Part shown: one piece after another, positions 15,476 to 23,234 of the stretch | How the letters are laid out: the number at the start of each line of letters is the position of its first letter | Position numbering within the stretch: position 1 is the stretch's first letter | Assembly: GCF_003208215.1 (NCBI RefSeq) | Contig: NZ_QKLW01000003.1 | Span: 137,237 to 201,236, forward strand | Source of the DNA: Marinomonas alcarazii | Lineage (GTDB): Bacteria; Pseudomonadota; Gammaproteobacteria; Pseudomonadales; Marinomonadaceae | Length of the DNA stretch: 64,000 bases | Reading direction: 5' to 3' | The notes under the pieces: model-generated | Databases searched by the model: none | The model's input: the letters and a program-made list of their open reading frames with translations, nothing else | What the model was told of the DNA's origin: nothing | Program-made: the position numbers and the translations under genes

Positions 15476-16701
15476 TGACAGATTACGGCAAACTCGCTCA
15501 GTTGGTCATGGACCGCTGTGACGAACTTGGCAAAATCAGTCAAAGCGACGATTGCCTAGATCGTCGTTATCTCACCAAGGAGCATAAACAAGCCAACGGA
15601 CTGGTGGGCGGCTGGATGCAAGAAGCTGGTATGCAAACATGGCAGGATGAAGCGGGCAATTTATGGGGACGCTGGCAAGCCGCTGATCCTGATGCACCGC
15701 GATTCATTATGGGCAGCCATTTGGATACGGTACCAAACGGTGGTCAATACGACGGCATGCTCGGCGTTATCACACCAGTGACCTTGATCGGAGCGATGCA
15801 AGCCGCGGGTGTTCGTTTGCCGTTTCACTTAGATGTAGTGGGCTTCGGCGACGAAGAAGGTACGCGTTTTAGCTCTACCTTGCTTGGCAGTCGGGCTTTA
15901 ACAGGTCAATGGCCTGCAAGCTGGGCCGATGTGAAAGACAGCGATGGCATCAGTTTATCGCAAGCACTTAAAGATTTTGGATCGGACTTCGCGAACATTC
16001 CCAATGCGGCCATCGCAACCGACAACTTACTGGGTTACCTTGAACTGCACATTGAGCAAGGGCCAGTTTTAGAAGATTTAGATTTGCCCGTCGGCGTGGT
16101 CAGTGCCATTGCTGGGGCAAAACGCTTTGAATTTAATATCACCGGCATGGCAGGACACGCGGGCACAGTGCCAATGAATCTGCGCCAAGATGCCCTTTGC
16201 GCCAGTAGTGAGATGATTCTTGCAGTGGAAAAAGTCGCACAGAATCACGGTATTGTTGCGACGGTTGGACGCATTCAGAATCGACCCAATGGCGTGAATG
16301 TCATTTCTGGCAACACCGGCTTTTCCCTTGATATTCGCAGTGAGTTCGATGACAAGCGTGATGTCGCGCTCGATGAAATTTTGCAAGAGTTAGACGCTAT
16401 TGCTGCCCGTCGAAATGTGCGTATAGATCGAAAAGCAACCCATGCTGCTAACGCCGTGCATTGTGATGCCAAGCTGCAAAGCGTGCTTCGCAATGCGATA
16501 CAAACACAAAATATTCCCGTGCATACTTTGTTTTCAGGCGCGGGACATGACGCCATGGCGATTGCGGATATTTGCCCTGTGGCGATGTTGTTCATGCGTT
16601 GCGAAAAAGGCATTAGCCATCATCCAGCGGAAGCGATTGATACGCCCGATGTAGCCGTAACATTGGCTGTACTTCACGAGGCCTTACAGAATTTAGCCTA
16701 A
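15475..16701 (+). CDS. hpxK: Allantoate amidohydrolase (HpxK/AllC type, M20 family)
   Basis: A 408-residue M20-family amidase/carbamoylase. Metal ligands are visible: H82 and D93 around GSHLDTVPNGGQYDGMLG, E127/E128 in GFGDEEGTRF, the histidine in ELHIEQGP and the C-terminal histidine in EKGISHHPAEA. It hydrolyses allantoate to ureidoglycine, CO2 and ammonia. Beta-ureidopropionase and other N-carbamoyl amidases share the fold. The neighbouring allantoinase and ureidoglycine aminotransferase make allantoate the best substrate. It is the last gene before the repeat-rich gap. Confidence 0.85.
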   Translation: MTDYGKLAQLVMDRCDELGKISQSDDCLDRRYLTKEHKQANGLVGGWMQEAGMQTWQDEAGNLWGRWQAADPDAPRFIMGSHLDTVPNGGQYDGMLGVITPVTLIGAMQAAGVRLPFHLDVVGFGDEEGTRFSSTLLGSRALTGQWPASWADVKDSDGISLSQALKDFGSDFANIPNAAIATDNLLGYLELHIEQGPVLEDLDLPVGVVSAIAGAKRFEFNITGMAGHAGTVPMNLRQDALCASSEMILAVEKVAQNHGIVATVGRIQNRPNGVNVISGNTGFSLDIRSEFDDKRDVALDEILQELDAIAARRNVRIDRKATHAANAVHCDAKLQSVLRNAIQTQNIPVHTLFSGAGHDAMAIADICPVAMLFMRCEKGISHHPAEAIDTPDVAVTLAVLHEALQNLA

Positions 16702-16714
16702 AGTTTTTGTGGTT

Positions 16715-17000
16715 AGCTACTCATCATAACGCCTCGCTCCCCGAGCAGGCTCGAAGAATCGCTCTGGCGTTATGCAGAGTAGCTGATTGTGTGTGGCGTA
16801 ACGCCTCGCTCCCCGATTGGACGTGAAGTTGGCTCCCCAGTATAACGTTTCGCTCCCCGAGCAAGCTCGAAGAATCGCTTTCACGTTATGCTGGGAAGCT
16901 AGCCTTCTTAGGTATGACTTAGCGGAGCGGACTAGAAGAATCGCTCTAGCATGATTCTGGGTGCAGTTGGTGATGGGCGGTTGAAGAATCGCTTTGGCTC
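16715..17000. repeat. REP-like palindromic repeat cluster after hpxK
   Basis: Two large imperfect hairpins share an inner core beginning TCGCTCCCCGAGC and ending CTCGAAGAATCGCT. The first has 19-bp arms with two mismatches (16715-16733 / 16766-16784). The second has CCCAGTATAACGT / ACGTTATGCTGGG (16836-16848 / 16883-16895). The outer stem bases differ between copies yet stay paired. Degenerate pieces recur: the CGCTCCCCGA half near 16807 and GAAGAATCGCT at 16935 and 16983. Nothing in 16702-17173 looks coding; short ORFs here lie across the palindromes. Confidence 0.65.
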
Positions 17001-17054
17001 TGACTAAAAGCTTCCATGCGTTTAATTGGCGCTGACGTGTCGAGGAACGAGACA

Positions 17055-17145
17055 ATACGCAAGCCAATTGAATTGCATGGACGCTTATGATTACAGCAAA
17101 CAAGCAAGTATAAATACGTAAGCCAATTGAATTGCATGGACGCTT
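17055..17145. repeat. Two 32-bp direct repeats upstream of the cupin gene
   Basis: Copies at 17055-17086 and 17114-17145 differ at one base and contain CCAATTGAATTGCATGG. Start-to-start spacing is 59 bp. A degenerate inverted copy (CCATGCGTTTAATTGG) lies near 17016-17031. They could be operators or a duplicated REP fragment; two copies are too few for a CRISPR array. The second copy ends 28 bp before the cupin ATG. Confidence 0.7.
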
Positions 17146-17173
17146 GTTATGAAGGTCAATAAAGAGGTATTCG

Positions 17174-17539
17174 ATGAAATTTACGCGCATTTTTAACGAC
17201 GATCAGGGCAAAAGCCACTTCGGTGATTTGAATGTAGATGTCCGTGATGGTGGCCCAATTGGTTTTTTGTCAGAGCGTTTCCCAGTGGGGGAACTGATGT
17301 TTCGCGAAACCCCAAGTGACTATGATTTTAAATGGCATCCAGCGCCGCAGCGTCAGTTGCTGTTTATTATCAAAGGGCGTTGTGAGTTTACCGTATCGTC
17401 TGGCGAAACTCGTCAGTTTGGCGCAGGTGATGTTGTGTTGTTAGAAGACACCGAAGGCGAAGGTCATTGCAGCAAAGCCTTGTTCAACGAAGTTCGCCAC
17501 TCGATTTTTGTTACTGTGCCGGAAGATGTGGTGTTTTAA
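17174..17539 (+). CDS. Small single-domain cupin protein
   Basis: A 121-residue protein with one cupin barrel. RQLLFIIKGRCEFTVSSGETRQFGAGDVVLLEDTEGEGH (about residues 56-97) has the usual G-x5-xGxxE and GD-x-V elements. AAAGAGGT precedes the ATG. It stands alone between the repeat cluster and the convergent allantoinase operon and ends at a strong bidirectional terminator. It is too short to be the bicupin ureidoglycine aminohydrolase (about 260 residues). A role in allantoin breakdown, such as assisting a racemisation or hydrolysis step, is suggested only by position. Confidence 0.7.
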   Translation: MKFTRIFNDDQGKSHFGDLNVDVRDGGPIGFLSERFPVGELMFRETPSDYDFKWHPAPQRQLLFIIKGRCEFTVSSGETRQFGAGDVVLLEDTEGEGHCSKALFNEVRHSIFVTVPEDVVF

Positions 17540-17553
17540 CCGAAGGACAGTAT

Positions 17554-17592
17554 AAAAAGGCGGTTTTCTCAATGAGGAAACCGCTTTTTTTT
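17554..17592. terminator. Bidirectional terminator between the cupin gene and allantoinase
   Basis: Ten-base arms GCGGTTTTCT (17560-17569) and AGGAAACCGC (17575-17584), one mismatch, loop of five. An A run lies on the left and eight T on the right, so it can stop convergent transcripts from both strands. Confidence 0.85.
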
Positions 17593-17596
17593 ATGT

Positions 17597-18520
17597 TTAA
17601 GCTGGAGGATGATTTTCTATCCAGTGGTTGGCGATGTCTTCGCGGCGGGCGATCCAGACGTTGTCGTGGGATTGTACATAATCTAAGAATTTCTTTAACG
17701 CTATAATGCGGCTGGGCTTGCCAAGCGTTCGGCAATGCATGCCGATGGACATCATTTTTGGTGCGGTCGCGCCTTCTTCATACAAACAATCAAAGTTGTC
17801 TTTCAAGTATTGGAAAAACTCTTCTGCGTGGTTAAACCCATAAGGTGAGGAAAACTTCATGTCGTTGCAGTCGAGTGTATACGGCACGATCAGGTGCGGT
17901 TTGCTACCACCATCAGGTGTGTCGACTTTCACCCAATAAGGTAAGTCATCGCCATAGTTGTCTGAGTCGTATTTGAGTTGTGCTTGTTCTGCAACCAATG
18001 TGCGAGTGTTTGGTGAGTCGCGTCCTGTGTACCAGCCAATGGGTTTGACGCCGGTGACTTCTTCGATCAACGCCAGAGCTTGTTGCATGTGCTCGCGTTC
18101 TTGTTCGATAGGCATGTCTTGGTAGTGAATCCATTTTAATCCATGGCAAACAATTTCGTGATTACCTTCGACAAAGGCTTTTGCCACTTCTGGATTGCGC
18201 TGTAATGCGGTGGCAATGGCGAAAACCGTCAGTGGTAATCCACGCTTTTCGAACTCATTTAGAATGCGCCAAACACCAGTGCGAGAACCATATTCGTAAA
18301 GGGATTCCATGCTCATGTGGCGGTCTTTGAAAGGCTGTGCACCGAATATTTCTGATAGAAAGGTTTCGGCGTGTTCATCGCCATGCAAAACGCAGTTTTC
18401 ACCGCCTTCTTCAAAGTTTAAAACAAACTGTAGAGCAACTCGGGCATTGTTTGGCCATTTTACGTTTGGCAGCCCTTGGCGGCCATAACCCGCGTAATCG
18501 CGTTCTAAATAGTGTTTCAT
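17597..18520 (-). CDS. puuE: Allantoinase of the polysaccharide-deacetylase type (PuuE/HpxB)
   Basis: A 307-residue protein. It begins RDYAGYGRQGLPNVKWPNNARVALQFVLNFEEGGE, the hallmark of metal-independent PuuE allantoinases, and continues with the NodB-like barrel (VFAIATALQRNP, NHEIVCHG). It opens the hydantoin ring of allantoin to give allantoate, the substrate of the hpxK product encoded at 15475-16701. It is third in a minus-strand operon with the hpxS-like regulator and allantoin racemase, the same order as Klebsiella hpxSAB. It is unrelated to the zinc amidohydrolase AllB. Confidence 0.88.
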   Translation of the reverse strand: MKHYLERDYAGYGRQGLPNVKWPNNARVALQFVLNFEEGGENCVLHGDEHAETFLSEIFGAQPFKDRHMSMESLYEYGSRTGVWRILNEFEKRGLPLTVFAIATALQRNPEVAKAFVEGNHEIVCHGLKWIHYQDMPIEQEREHMQQALALIEEVTGVKPIGWYTGRDSPNTRTLVAEQAQLKYDSDNYGDDLPYWVKVDTPDGGSKPHLIVPYTLDCNDMKFSSPYGFNHAEEFFQYLKDNFDCLYEEGATAPKMMSIGMHCRTLGKPSRIIALKKFLDYVQSHDNVWIARREDIANHWIENHPPA

Positions 18521-18558
18521 GGTCTGGTTCCGTTATTGGTTATGTAATTTGGCAGCGG

Positions 18559-19290
18559 TTATAGACTCCAGTGAGCATATCGTCCAGTAAAGGCTTTGCT
18601 AACTCGCTGTCCGTATTGACCTTTTTTAGAGGTTTGTAAACCTAATTGATGCAATGATTCTGCCAGTTTTACGGCGGCGACAACGCCATCAATGATAGGA
18701 ACCGGAAGTTCTGATGAGAGTTGTTTGACCAAATTCGACATGCCGGCGCAACCTAGCACAATGGCTTCTGCGCCATCTTGCTCTATGGCCGCAAGGCATT
18801 CCGTTTTTAGTAATAAGTAAGCCGCTGGGTCGATATTTTCTAGCGCCAAAACAGGAATGTCGGTGGCTCTTACGCCACTGCAATGATGCTTATGACCATA
18901 TTTTTGTAGTAAATGCTCACTCGCTGGCAAGGTTCGAGAAAGTGTAGTCACAACCCCAAAACGATGGGCAATCAGGCTGGCCATGTGAAAACCCGCTTCT
19001 GCAATGCCAATAACAGGGGCATCGGCCAGTTCTCTTGCTGCGTCTAATGCTGGATCACCAAAGCAGGCGATAATGTGAGCATCGACACCTTGTTGCTTGC
19101 CTTGTTCGATAAGATCAAGAAGCGCCGCGCTGGCGATGACTTCATCAAAAGCGCATTCGATGCTTTTAGGGCCATGTTCGGGAGTGCAGGCGATAATTTG
19201 CGTGCTATCTAGCGCAACGGATTTGGCGCTCAGCGCCATCGCGTGAGTCATGTCGGCACTGGTGTTTGGGTTTATGAGCTGAATTCGCAT
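18559..19290 (-). CDS. hpxA: Allantoin racemase (HpxA, Asp/Glu/hydantoin racemase family)
   Basis: A 243-residue protein beginning MRIQLINPNTSADMT, the family start. The two catalytic cysteines are visible in AHIIACFGDPALD and VLGCAGMSNL. The minus-strand ATG at 19288-19290 is chosen because AGGAG precedes it by a few bases; the longer frame would overlap the regulator gene. Racemisation of R- and S-allantoin lets the stereospecific allantoinase use both. Hydantoin racemase is the alternative, but the neighbouring puuE favours allantoin. Confidence 0.85.
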   Translation of the reverse strand: MRIQLINPNTSADMTHAMALSAKSVALDSTQIIACTPEHGPKSIECAFDEVIASAALLDLIEQGKQQGVDAHIIACFGDPALDAARELADAPVIGIAEAGFHMASLIAHRFGVVTTLSRTLPASEHLLQKYGHKHHCSGVRATDIPVLALENIDPAAYLLLKTECLAAIEQDGAEAIVLGCAGMSNLVKQLSSELPVPIIDGVVAAVKLAESLHQLGLQTSKKGQYGQRVSKAFTGRYAHWSL

Positions 19291-19297
19291 GGTGCTC

Positions 19298-19963
19298 CTA
19301 GCGGCCAAAAAGTTTTTGAAAATCAATGTTTTCTTCAGGTTTGGTTTCGAGAATAAGTGAAGATTTTATGTGTTTAAGGTGATGGCTCATCCAGTTTTGT
19401 GCCTTGTCTGAGTGTCCTTGATCAAGAATGTCGAGCAACTGAGAGTGGTCGCCACAATCACAGCCGACACTGCCACGGGTGCCGTAAGCCGCTAAAATTA
19501 AGGAAGACCGATAACAAAGCTGTTCAACAAAATGTGCTAGTACTTTATTGCCAGATAATGTCGCTAGTTCATAGTGAAAGCGAGCCGTTAACTGAATGGC
19601 ATCGGCGAGTTGATTATTTTCTTCGGCGCGCTTTTCTTCTATTGCCATAGCGCGAAAGCGTTCAGATTGCGCTGTATCCCAGTGTGTTAGTAAAGCTGGA
19701 ATGAGTTGTGGTTCGATCAGAATACGGCTGTCTAGTACTTCTATCGCTTCGGTTTTGCTTGGGCGGTTTACTTGCGCACCTTTGTTTTTCTCAATCACCA
19801 CAAAATGTTCTAAGGCGAGTCGCTGCAATACCTTGCGGATACCTGTTCTGCTTACGCCAAAGGCCTCTGATAAACGGTCTTCTGGTAAGCGCGCCCCAGG
19901 CGGTAATTGGTGCTCGACAATCGCTTTTAATATTTGTCTGTAGATGTTCTCGTCATTGGACAT
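19298..19963 (-). CDS. hpxS: GntR/FadR-family regulator (HpxS-like)
   Basis: A 221-residue protein. The GntR winged helix is at residues 6-72 (IVEHQLPPGARLPEDRLSEAFGVSRTGIRKVLQRLALEHFV), followed by an all-helical FCD effector domain. It is first in the operon with allantoin racemase and allantoinase. A near-palindrome ATCGTATACAAT lies 15 bp upstream of its start, and the perfect form ATTGTATACAAT lies before the divergent NCS1 permease. Autoregulation and control of the permease are therefore likely. The effector, perhaps allantoin or allantoate, is not known from the sequence. Confidence 0.85.
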   Translation of the reverse strand: MSNDENIYRQILKAIVEHQLPPGARLPEDRLSEAFGVSRTGIRKVLQRLALEHFVVIEKNKGAQVNRPSKTEAIEVLDSRILIEPQLIPALLTHWDTAQSERFRAMAIEEKRAEENNQLADAIQLTARFHYELATLSGNKVLAHFVEQLCYRSSLILAAYGTRGSVGCDCGDHSQLLDILDQGHSDKAQNWMSHHLKHIKSSLILETKPEENIDFQKLFGR

Positions 19964-19977
19964 GATGGTCTCTATTA

Positions 19978-19989
19978 ATCGTATACAAT
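19978..19989. promoter_or_regulatory. Putative HpxS operator at its own promoter
   Basis: ATCGTATACAAT matches the FadR/GntR-type palindrome ATTGTATACAAT with one change and lies just upstream of the hpxS start. Confidence 0.6.
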
Positions 19990-20198
19990 TTTTTCAGTAA
20001 ATGTGCTGGTTAAATAATATAGCACGACAATTCGTTGGGGACATCTCAAATAAAAACACAAGTATGTTGCACAATAATGGTGTGATTGTTTTGTTTTTGA
20101 CTCGCATTAGTGCGTTTTTATGGCGATTTTAGTCCTATGAGGCGTGATTTTTCTTAGGTTCTTTTGTTTCTGTTTTTGGCACATAAATTGTATTTGTT

Positions 20199-20210
20199 AT
20201 TGTATACAAT
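20199..20210. promoter_or_regulatory. Putative HpxS operator before the NCS1 permease gene
   Basis: ATTGTATACAAT is a perfect 12-bp palindrome 17 bp before the permease start codon. It is the same motif as at 19978-19989 and the form expected for a GntR-family dimer. Confidence 0.65.
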
Positions 20211-20227
20211 TAAAAAGGAAAGAGACC

Positions 20228-21664
20228 ATGAAGCAAGAATTTGAGCAAAGCCCTAGATTAGCGAATAGCGATCTATTGCCGGAGAAAGATCAAAAGTGGG
20301 GATGGTATAGCATTTTCGCTTTTTGGATGTCTGATGTGCACAGTGTGGGTGGTTATGTGTTTGCCGCCAGTTTGTTTGCCTTAGGGTTGAATGGTATTCA
20401 GGTATTTATCAGTTTGCTATTGGGCATTTCAATCGTATTGGTGTTTGCCAATTTGATGGGCAAACCAGGACAAAAAGCCGGTATCCCTTTTCCTGTCGTA
20501 GCGCGTATGTCTTTTGGTGTGTTCGGGGCTAATATTCCAGCCATCATTCGTGGCTTAATTGCCGTGGTTTGGTACGGTATTCAAACCTTTCTGGCATCCA
20601 GTTCCTTTATTATCTTATTGCTTTATTTCTTCCCTGAAATGGCATCGCTTGCCGATGAATCTTTTATAGGGCTTTCGTATCTAGGCTGGATTGGCTTTAC
20701 TGCTATGTGGCTTGTTCAAGGTGTTGTGTTCATGTTTGGTATGGACATGATCCGTAAAGTGATCGATTGGTCTGGCCCTGCTATTTATATTGCTATGTTT
20801 GCTTTGTGTATTTACATGATTAATTTAGCTGGCTGGGAAAACATCAGTTTCAACCTAAGTTCATCTAACTTAACGGGTCTGGATGCTTATGCTCAGATGT
20901 TCATTGCGATTGCTTTGGTGGCGGCGTATTTTGCAGGGCCAACGTTGAACTTCAGTGACTTCTCTCGCTACTGCGGCAGCTATAAAAAATTGAAACTAGG
21001 CAACCTATTGGGTTTGCCAGTTAACTTTGTATTGTTCTCTTTGTTCAGTGTGGTGATTGTTTCGGCTTCGATTCCTGTATTCGGTCAGATGATTACCGAC
21101 CCTGTGGAAACCGTGAAACGTCTTGATTCTGGTTTTATCACGGTACTGGGTGCATTGACATTTATCTTTGCGACAGTGGGTATTAATATTGTGGCGAACT
21201 TTGTCGCGCCAGCGTTTGATTTTTCCAACGTATCGCCACAGAAAATTAGCTTTAAAGCGGGTGGTTTTATTGCCGCATTTGGTTCTGTATTGCTAACGCC
21301 TTGGAATCTGTTCAATAACCCAGAAGTGATCCATTACACAGTGGATGTATTGGGCGCGATGATCGGGCCTTTGTATGGCATTATTATTGTTGATTACTTC
21401 TTTATCAAAAAAGGCAACATCGACATAGCAGCCTTGTATACAGAGTCACCAAAAGGGGCTTATTGGTATGAGAACGGGGTGAATAAAAAGAGTGTTTATG
21501 CTTTGTTGATTGCGGGTTTTGTTTCTATCTTAGCGACCTTTGTTTTTAGTTCCTTGGCAAATTACGCCATATTCATTGGCGGTATTGTCGCGGCGTTGGT
21601 TTATCGTTACATGATGGAGCCTGAGCGTGTTGCTTTGCAAAGTATGAACCTTGCGAAGTCATAA
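20228..21664 (+). CDS. NCS1-family permease, probable allantoin transporter
   Basis: A 478-residue protein with about twelve hydrophobic segments. NCS1 features include the N-terminal WGWYSIFAFWMSDVHSVGGYVFA and PFPVVARMSFGVFGANIPAIIRGLIAVVWYGIQ. The ATG at 20228 is preferred, with AAGGAAAGAG before it; the longer frame would run through the operator. NCS1 carriers import allantoin (PucI), hydantoins, cytosine or uracil by cation symport. Divergence from hpxS-hpxA-puuE and a shared operator make allantoin or a hydantoin the best guess. Confidence 0.82.
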   Translation: MKQEFEQSPRLANSDLLPEKDQKWGWYSIFAFWMSDVHSVGGYVFAASLFALGLNGIQVFISLLLGISIVLVFANLMGKPGQKAGIPFPVVARMSFGVFGANIPAIIRGLIAVVWYGIQTFLASSSFIILLLYFFPEMASLADESFIGLSYLGWIGFTAMWLVQGVVFMFGMDMIRKVIDWSGPAIYIAMFALCIYMINLAGWENISFNLSSSNLTGLDAYAQMFIAIALVAAYFAGPTLNFSDFSRYCGSYKKLKLGNLLGLPVNFVLFSLFSVVIVSASIPVFGQMITDPVETVKRLDSGFITVLGALTFIFATVGINIVANFVAPAFDFSNVSPQKISFKAGGFIAAFGSVLLTPWNLFNNPEVIHYTVDVLGAMIGPLYGIIIVDYFFIKKGNIDIAALYTESPKGAYWYENGVNKKSVYALLIAGFVSILATFVFSSLANYAIFIGGIVAALVYRYMMEPERVALQSMNLAKS

Positions 21665-21692
21665 TTTACGTTAAGAAAACGTTTAGACAATT

Positions 21693-21727
21693 AAAAGCCC
21701 CCGTATTGAAAAATGCGGGGGCTTTTT
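21693..21727. terminator. Terminator after the NCS1 permease
   Basis: AAAAGCCCCCGTATT pairs with AATGCGGGGGCTTTT around a four-base loop, with A and T runs outside. It serves the permease and the convergent ethanolamine permease gene. Confidence 0.9.
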
Positions 21728-21753
21728 GTTGTTACGAGATCTATTAAACCGAA

Positions 21754-23160
21754 TTAAGCTGAGGCGGCAAGATCCGCTTCGGCCTCTGCCAGCATGTCGA
21801 ATTCTTCTTCTGGTGTTTTCGCCACAAGGCGGTTTTTGCTATAGAAGAAGTAGTACGCTGCGCCAATCACGAACAAGATAAGAGTGTAGTTAAAGGCACG
21901 TGGATCGTAAGCGTAAACCCCAGTTAGAGCCAATAGAGACAATATGAAAGCAACGGACGATGTGAAGATACCGCCAGGTGTTTTGTATGGGCGTTCCATA
22001 TTTGGTTGCTTGATGCGCAATAAGATATGGCTTAACGCCATCAAGGCATAAGACACAGTCGCGCCAACCACGGCCATGGCTAACATTAAATCGCCTTCGC
22101 CAGTCAAAGAGGCAAGAAAGCCCAAAATGCCAGGGACAATCAAAGCACGAGAAGGTACTTTGCGTTTATCGGTAACAGACAAGCTTTTAGGAAGGTAACC
22201 GGCACGAGATAAGGCGAATACCAAACGGCTGTAACCGTAGATGATGGAGAAGAAAGAGGCGATTAAGCCAGCAAGCCCTAAGACGTTAACCGCGGTTGCC
22301 AGAGTGCCGTGACCCGCAAAGTTCAAGGCATCCACCAAAGGTACTGCGCTTTTGCTCATGGCGTCTGCACCCGCGGCGCCCGCCAATAAAAACACCACTA
22401 AAAGAGCCGTGAAAAGTAAGAAAATCATCGCGCCGATAATGCCCTTAGGCACATCTTTCGCTGGGTCTTTTGCTTCTTCCGCTGCAAGAGGAACACCTTC
22501 AACAGCCAAGAACAGCCACATGCCAAATGGCAATGCCGCCCAAACGCCATACCAACCCATTGGCATAAATTCAGACGCTCCAGCCGCATCGGTTACGGCC
22601 ACATCGAATAAACGGCTGGTATCAAAATCACCAATCAAGGCAACCGCGGTGGCTAAGATGGCGATAACCGCCAAGCCACTGATGACCATCATAACTTTTA
22701 GTGCTTCACCAACCCCAGCCAAGTGGATGGCAATAAAGACCAGATAAAACGCCGCATAAACCCAAGGTCCATTAAAGCCTAAGAGGGCTTCCACCGCGGA
22801 ACCGATGAAAATAACAATGGCCGCTGGTGCCAAGGCGTATTCGATTAATACGGCTAAGCCTGTTAAATAGCCGCCTGTTGGTCCCATGGCTTGGCGCGCA
22901 AAACTGTAACCACCGCCAGCTGCTGGAATGGCCGCAGACATTTCAGCTAAGGATAAAACCAGCGTCAGATACATAACCGCCATGAGTCCTGCCGCAATAG
23001 CAAAACCGCCCCAGCCCGCTTCGGCAATACCAAAGTTCCAGCCTGCGAAATCGCCTGATATTACGTATGAAACCCCCAAACCCGCTAGCAGAATCCAGCC
23101 AGCGGAACCTCTTTTTAACTGGCGTTTTGCCAGGTATTCTTTATCTAATTGATCACTCAT
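21754..23160 (-). CDS. eat: Ethanolamine permease (APC family)
   Basis: A 468-residue amino acid-polyamine-organocation transporter with about twelve helices. It begins RGSAGWILLAGLGVSYVISGDFAGWNFG, very like known ethanolamine permeases. PAAGGGYSFARQAMGPTGG and FLAVEGVPLAAEEAKDPAKDVPKG are also family-typical. It is last in a minus-strand operon after the two ammonia-lyase subunits, with a 74-bp gap after eutC. Uptake of ethanolamine for the lyase is the natural role. Confidence 0.88.
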   Translation of the reverse strand: MSDQLDKEYLAKRQLKRGSAGWILLAGLGVSYVISGDFAGWNFGIAEAGWGGFAIAAGLMAVMYLTLVLSLAEMSAAIPAAGGGYSFARQAMGPTGGYLTGLAVLIEYALAPAAIVIFIGSAVEALLGFNGPWVYAAFYLVFIAIHLAGVGEALKVMMVISGLAVIAILATAVALIGDFDTSRLFDVAVTDAAGASEFMPMGWYGVWAALPFGMWLFLAVEGVPLAAEEAKDPAKDVPKGIIGAMIFLLFTALLVVFLLAGAAGADAMSKSAVPLVDALNFAGHGTLATAVNVLGLAGLIASFFSIIYGYSRLVFALSRAGYLPKSLSVTDKRKVPSRALIVPGILGFLASLTGEGDLMLAMAVVGATVSYALMALSHILLRIKQPNMERPYKTPGGIFTSSVAFILSLLALTGVYAYDPRAFNYTLILFVIGAAYYFFYSKNRLVAKTPEEEFDMLAEAEADLAASA

Positions 23161-23234
23161 TGTCGTTCCTTATATGCTCTAGTTAAGTGGTTTAACCGTC
23201 ATTTTTACCCGATGGGCTTATGTGTTTCTTGTCC

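Noticed and set aside
17055-17145. Possible CRISPR-like repeats
   Set aside because: Only two copies with a single 27-bp interval and no cas genes nearby; kept as a plain direct repeat.
16717-17190. Overlapping minus-strand frames in the repeat-rich gap
   Set aside because: They run through the palindromic repeats, repeat the same peptide pieces (such as CNSIGLRI) and resemble no protein family.
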